Shown here piece after piece: positions 4,461 to 7,344 of a DNA stretch of 7,344 nucleotides. Made by a program: the position numbers and the translations under genes. Source of the stretch: Gemmatimonadota bacterium. Lineage in GTDB: Bacteria; Gemmatimonadota; Gemmatimonadetes; Gemmatimonadales; Gemmatimonadaceae. Below the pieces are notes generated by a model. It was not told where the DNA came from, made no database searches, and saw nothing but the letters and a program-made list of their open reading frames with translations. Position 1 is the stretch's first letter. Every line of letters starts with the position of its first letter. The DNA is taken from contig PKVB01000123.1 of the NCBI GenBank assembly GCA_003131365.1, positions 1 to 7,344 of the forward strand. Reading direction: 5' to 3'.

Positions 4461-5708
4461 CTAGCGGCGGAGCGGTAGGGCGCTGCCGCGGCCCTCGCCC
4501 GAGATGCGCATCAGGATGCCGACGGCGAGCCAACTCGCGAGCATGAACGATCCCCCATAGCTAAAAAACGGAAGCGGGATTCCGGTGATCGGCATCAGGT
4601 TGAGCGTCATGCCGACGTTCACCAGCACGTGAACGAACCAGCCCGACATCAGTCCGAACGCGACCAGGCTGCTGTAGGAATCGTTCGCGCGCTCGGCGAT
4701 CTTCGTGATGCGGAGGAACAGCCAGAGAAAGAGCGCCAGCGCGATAGTCACGCCGAGAAAGCCGAGCTCTTCTCCTACGACGGAGAAGATGAAGTCAGTA
4801 TGCTGCTCGGGCAGAAACGCCAGACGCTTCTGCGTGCCGAGCGTGAACCCCTTGCCGAACCATCCACCGGATCCGATCGCGACCTTCGATTGAATGACGT
4901 GGTAACCTGACGCGCGGGGATCGGAAGACGGATCGATGAACACTTTTAACCGGTTCTGCTGGTACGGCGCGAGTTTCTCCCACATCATCGGCGCGACGAC
5001 GCCGGTGGCGACGTTCAGCACCATGAGTACGATTCCCTCGATCAGGTACGGCCGGTACCAGAGGACGAGGGCGAGCAGGACAAAGAACCACGCCCCCCAC
5101 AATCCGACGCTGAAAGAGAGGACGAGGCTGATCGCCGGGCTGGCGAGCAGAATCAGAAGCGGCCACGACACGCCCGCCCAGTACAGCATCGCGAAGAAGA
5201 TCCCGATGAACACGATGCCGGTGCCGAGGTCGGGCTGGAGCATGATGATCGCCCACGGAATGCCGACGACCAGCGCGGGCTTCCACAGATCGAGCAGCGA
5301 TTTCGGCGTTTCACGCTGGTTAGACAGCACTTTCGCGAGCATGAGCACGACGGTCACTTTCGCGATCTCGGAAGGCTGACCGATGCGGTGGCTCCCGATC
5401 GCGAGCCAGCTCTTCGTGCTCGCGGCGGTTCCGGCTCCCTTCCCGATCACGAGGGTGAGCCCGAGCAGGAAGATCGACAACGCGTACAGCGGCGTCGTCA
5501 TCCATTCGATGAATCGAACCGAGGAATGTCCGATGGCGTAGGCGAAGCCCATTCCGATCAGAAGCCAGAGGATTTGCGACTTGTATAGAGTGGCGACGGC
5601 GGTCGGCGTGTCAGTCTGTCCCGCCGAATAGACCATGGCCACACCGAACAACGAGAGGATCCCGGCTGCGGCGAGGAGACGGAAATCCGAGACGATGGGG
5701 CGACTCAT
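4461..5708 (-). CDS. rodA: rod-shape determining peptidoglycan glycosyltransferase RodA
   Basis: RodA is a SEDS-family membrane glycosyltransferase that polymerises lipid II into glycan strands during side-wall elongation, working with PBP2. The product is 415 residues. Family motifs are WLAIGSHRIGQPSE (101-114), LQPDLGT (157-163, with the conserved Asp at 160), the large periplasmic loop with APYQQNRLKVF and ASGYHVIQSKVAIGSGG (266-282), FLPEQHTDFIFSVVGEELGF (298-317) and LMPITGIPLPFFSYGGS (371-387). Hydrophobic segments suggest about 12 membrane helices. Residues about 182-242 look two helices longer than E. coli RodA (370 residues, 10 helices). The ATG at 5706-5708 shares its A with the mrdA stop (TGATG). 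A GAGGG lies 3 bases upstream, close for a Shine-Dalgarno sequence but plausible together with coupling. FtsW is the main alternative; adjacency to PBP2 rather than to division genes favours RodA. Confidence 0.96.
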   Translation of the reverse strand: MSRPIVSDFRLLAAAGILSLFGVAMVYSAGQTDTPTAVATLYKSQILWLLIGMGFAYAIGHSSVRFIEWMTTPLYALSIFLLGLTLVIGKGAGTAASTKSWLAIGSHRIGQPSEIAKVTVVLMLAKVLSNQRETPKSLLDLWKPALVVGIPWAIIMLQPDLGTGIVFIGIFFAMLYWAGVSWPLLILLASPAISLVLSFSVGLWGAWFFVLLALVLWYRPYLIEGIVLMVLNVATGVVAPMMWEKLAPYQQNRLKVFIDPSSDPRASGYHVIQSKVAIGSGGWFGKGFTLGTQKRLAFLPEQHTDFIFSVVGEELGFLGVTIALALFLWLFLRITKIAERANDSYSSLVAFGLMSGWFVHVLVNVGMTLNLMPITGIPLPFFSYGGSFMLASWLAVGILMRISGEGRGSALPLRR

Positions 5709-7344
5709 CAGCCCTCGTCCATCACTGCCTTGATCGGCCCGACCTTCAGAAAGTGGCCGATGATCGCTGATGCGATGTGTGCCGCACGCGAGCCATGCAA
5801 TCCGAATTCAAGAAGAACCGCGACGACGATCTTCGGCTTGTCAGCCGGAGCGAAGCCGACGAACCAGCCATGATCGTCACCGCCTGTGTTCTGAGCCGTG
5901 CCCGTCTTGCCGGCGAGGGTGAGACCCTGAATCGCGGATGCGCCCGCGGTGCCGCCTGCTTCCAGAACCGCCTTCAGTCCCTCAAGCACTACGGAATCCT
6001 GCAGGCTGGTCAGGGTGAATACCTGCTTCCGCTGCGGTACCAGGTGAGCGATCTCAGGTCTCGGCGCCATTCCCTTGGCAGCGAACGCGCTATAGAGCTT
6101 CGCCATATTGATGACGGTCTGCGAGTTCGCTCCCTGCCCGATCGCCAGGTTCAGCGTCTCGGCATTGCTCCACCCTCGCGCGCCGTACTTCTTGTTGTAA
6201 TAGTCGATCGCGTAGGGCCAGCGCGCCTGCGTCTCCTCAGGCAGATCGATGCCTGACTTGTCGCGCATGGTGAGCTTGATCCCTCCCGCGATGAACCTCG
6301 ACAGTCCGATTTTCAGGCCGAGCTGATAGAAATACACGTCGCACGAGTGCGTGATCGCGCCCTGGAGACTGAGCGAGCCGTGGCCCTTCTTCTCCCAGCA
6401 GCGGAAGTAGCGGTTGCCGAACTGGTAACCACCGGTGCAAGGCACGGGCATGTGATCATTCACGCCGACGACGCCCTCCTCGAGGCCGATGATCGAGGTG
6501 GCGAGCTTGAACGTCGAGCCGGGCGGATACGTTCCCTGAATCGCCTTGTTTACGAGAGGGCGCCGTTTGTCATCGAGGAGCTGCTTGTAGTACTCGACAG
6601 GAATCCCGCCGGTAAACTTGTTTGGATCCCAGCTCGGCGCGCTGTAGAGCGCGAGGACTTCGCCTGTATTCGGGTCGATCGCAACCGCGCCACCCTGCAG
6701 CGAATCGGCGAAGAGGCCCACCGTGAATTTCTGGAGATCGAGATCGATGTTGGTGTAGAGCGGCGGCGCGCCTTCCGGGCTGAGATCAGGCCTCGGCCCC
6801 TCGCCCCGCACCGGGCGGCCACGCGCATCGACCTCGTCGAAGCGCACGCCTTCCTTGCCGTGGAGTATCGGCTCGTACTGTTTCTCGAGGCCGGCTTTAC
6901 CGATCTGCTGTCCGGGTTTGTAGCTCGCGTACTTCGGATCGTTGAGATCCGATTCTGTGATCTCGCCCGTGTAGCCGACGAACGACGCCACTACGGGTCC
7001 GTCGGGATAGTATCGCTTGGGAACCGATTGGATGATCAGTCGCGGAAAATCGAGCCGATGCTCCTCGAGAACCGACACGATGTCGATGGTCGCATCGGGG
7101 AGAATGACCGTCGGCCTCGTCGGCGCGCGGCGATAGCGGCGTATGGCGTTGTTGATGTCGTTCTGTCCGAGCTGCAGCGTCGGCCCCAGCTGCGCGAGCG
7201 CGCTGCGCAAGCTGTCGACGCTCGGCGCCGTGATCGAGACGGAGTACGCGGGAAGATTCTCGGCGATCACCTCGCCGTGCCGGTCATAGATGATTCCGCG
7301 CGGCGCAGGCAGAGGAATCGGACGCAGGCGATTCTCCTCCGATA
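5708..7344 (-). CDS. mrdA: penicillin-binding protein 2 (elongation transpeptidase), 5' end outside window
   Basis: PBP2 is a class B penicillin-binding protein that cross-links peptidoglycan in the periplasm as partner of RodA. The frame is open to base 7344. The visible protein starts SEENRLRPIPLPAPRGIIYD, the usual PBP2 stretch after the membrane anchor, so only the short cytoplasmic tail, the transmembrane helix and a few residues are missing (about 545 residues are seen). The internal GTG at 7268-7270 lies inside the conserved DRHGEVIAENLP stretch and is not the true start. Motifs are GQQIGKAGLEKQYEPILHG in the pedestal region, the catalytic SxxK as STFK (6506-6517, in YPPGSTFKLA), SxD/N as SCD (6338-6346) and KTGT (5897-5908, in AGKTGTAQN). 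All catalytic residues are intact. It overlaps rodA by one base, the classic mrdA-rodA pair. The divisome homologue FtsI is much less likely given this neighbour. Confidence 0.96.
   Translation of the reverse strand, partial: SEENRLRPIPLPAPRGIIYDRHGEVIAENLPAYSVSITAPSVDSLRSALAQLGPTLQLGQNDINNAIRRYRRAPTRPTVILPDATIDIVSVLEEHRLDFPRLIIQSVPKRYYPDGPVVASFVGYTGEITESDLNDPKYASYKPGQQIGKAGLEKQYEPILHGKEGVRFDEVDARGRPVRGEGPRPDLSPEGAPPLYTNIDLDLQKFTVGLFADSLQGGAVAIDPNTGEVLALYSAPSWDPNKFTGGIPVEYYKQLLDDKRRPLVNKAIQGTYPPGSTFKLATSIIGLEEGVVGVNDHMPVPCTGGYQFGNRYFRCWEKKGHGSLSLQGAITHSCDVYFYQLGLKIGLSRFIAGGIKLTMRDKSGIDLPEETQARWPYAIDYYNKKYGARGWSNAETLNLAIGQGANSQTVINMAKLYSAFAAKGMAPRPEIAHLVPQRKQVFTLTSLQDSVVLEGLKAVLEAGGTAGASAIQGLTLAGKTGTAQNTGGDDHGWFVGFAPADKPKIVVAVLLEFGLHGSRAAHIASAIIGHFLKVGPIKAVMDEG
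5712..5716 (-). promoter_or_regulatory. rodA ribosome binding site
   Basis: GAGGG in the last codons of mrdA stands 3 bases before the rodA ATG. Among the five starts visible in this window (rodA, accD, folC, hisS, proS) it is the only one preceded by a recognisable Shine-Dalgarno-like run at a non-zero distance. The short spacing suggests it helps reinitiation after the overlapping mrdA stop and is not a strong independent site. Confidence 0.45.

Noticed and set aside
4342..4546. Small frames on both strands spanning the half repeat and the rodA end
   Set aside because: Both are by-products of the inverted repeat and the antisense of rodA codons; neither has family features.
7268..7270. GTG as the start codon of the PBP2 gene
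   Set aside because: The frame continues upstream through the conserved LPAPRGIIYDRHGE stretch of PBP2, so the true start lies beyond the window.

Overview
This is a GC-rich bacterial chromosomal window (roughly 60% GC, judged by eye). Every confident gene lies on the minus strand. Read in the direction of transcription (right to left), the order is mrdA (PBP2, 5' end outside the window), rodA, a 614-bp non-coding region, accD, folC, hisS and proS (3' end outside the window). All six products are recognised from family motifs in the translated sequence. The gene content is core housekeeping, not an accessory island.

The organism cannot be named from this window alone. Three things fit a free-living Gram-negative from a deep-branching phylum: the archaeal/eukaryotic-type ProRS start, the HisRS with plant-organelle-like motif variants, and the near absence of Shine-Dalgarno sequences before the downstream genes. 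Gemmatimonadota is my leading guess, but this is inference.

Layout: 5708-7344 (mrdA) and 4461-5708 (rodA) overlap by one base (TGATG) and encode the transpeptidase and glycosyltransferase of the rod-shape elongation complex. Positions 3847-4460 carry no convincing gene. Instead they hold a 103-bp nested palindrome (4001-4103), a partial copy of it in opposite orientation (4360-4414) and several hairpins between and beside them. Positions 2983-3846 (accD) and 1721-2998 (folC) overlap by 16 bp. hisS follows after 9 bp and proS after 8 bp, so accD-folC-hisS-proS looks like one transcription unit. A -10-like hexamer sits so close to the accD start codon that the accD mRNA may be leaderless.

Together the genes serve envelope growth (PBP2/RodA peptidoglycan synthesis; AccD for malonyl-CoA and membrane lipid), one-carbon metabolism (FolC) and translation (HisRS, ProRS). 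The part most worth a second look is the structured repeat cluster between rodA and accD. No phage, CRISPR, tRNA, rRNA or transposase gene was seen.
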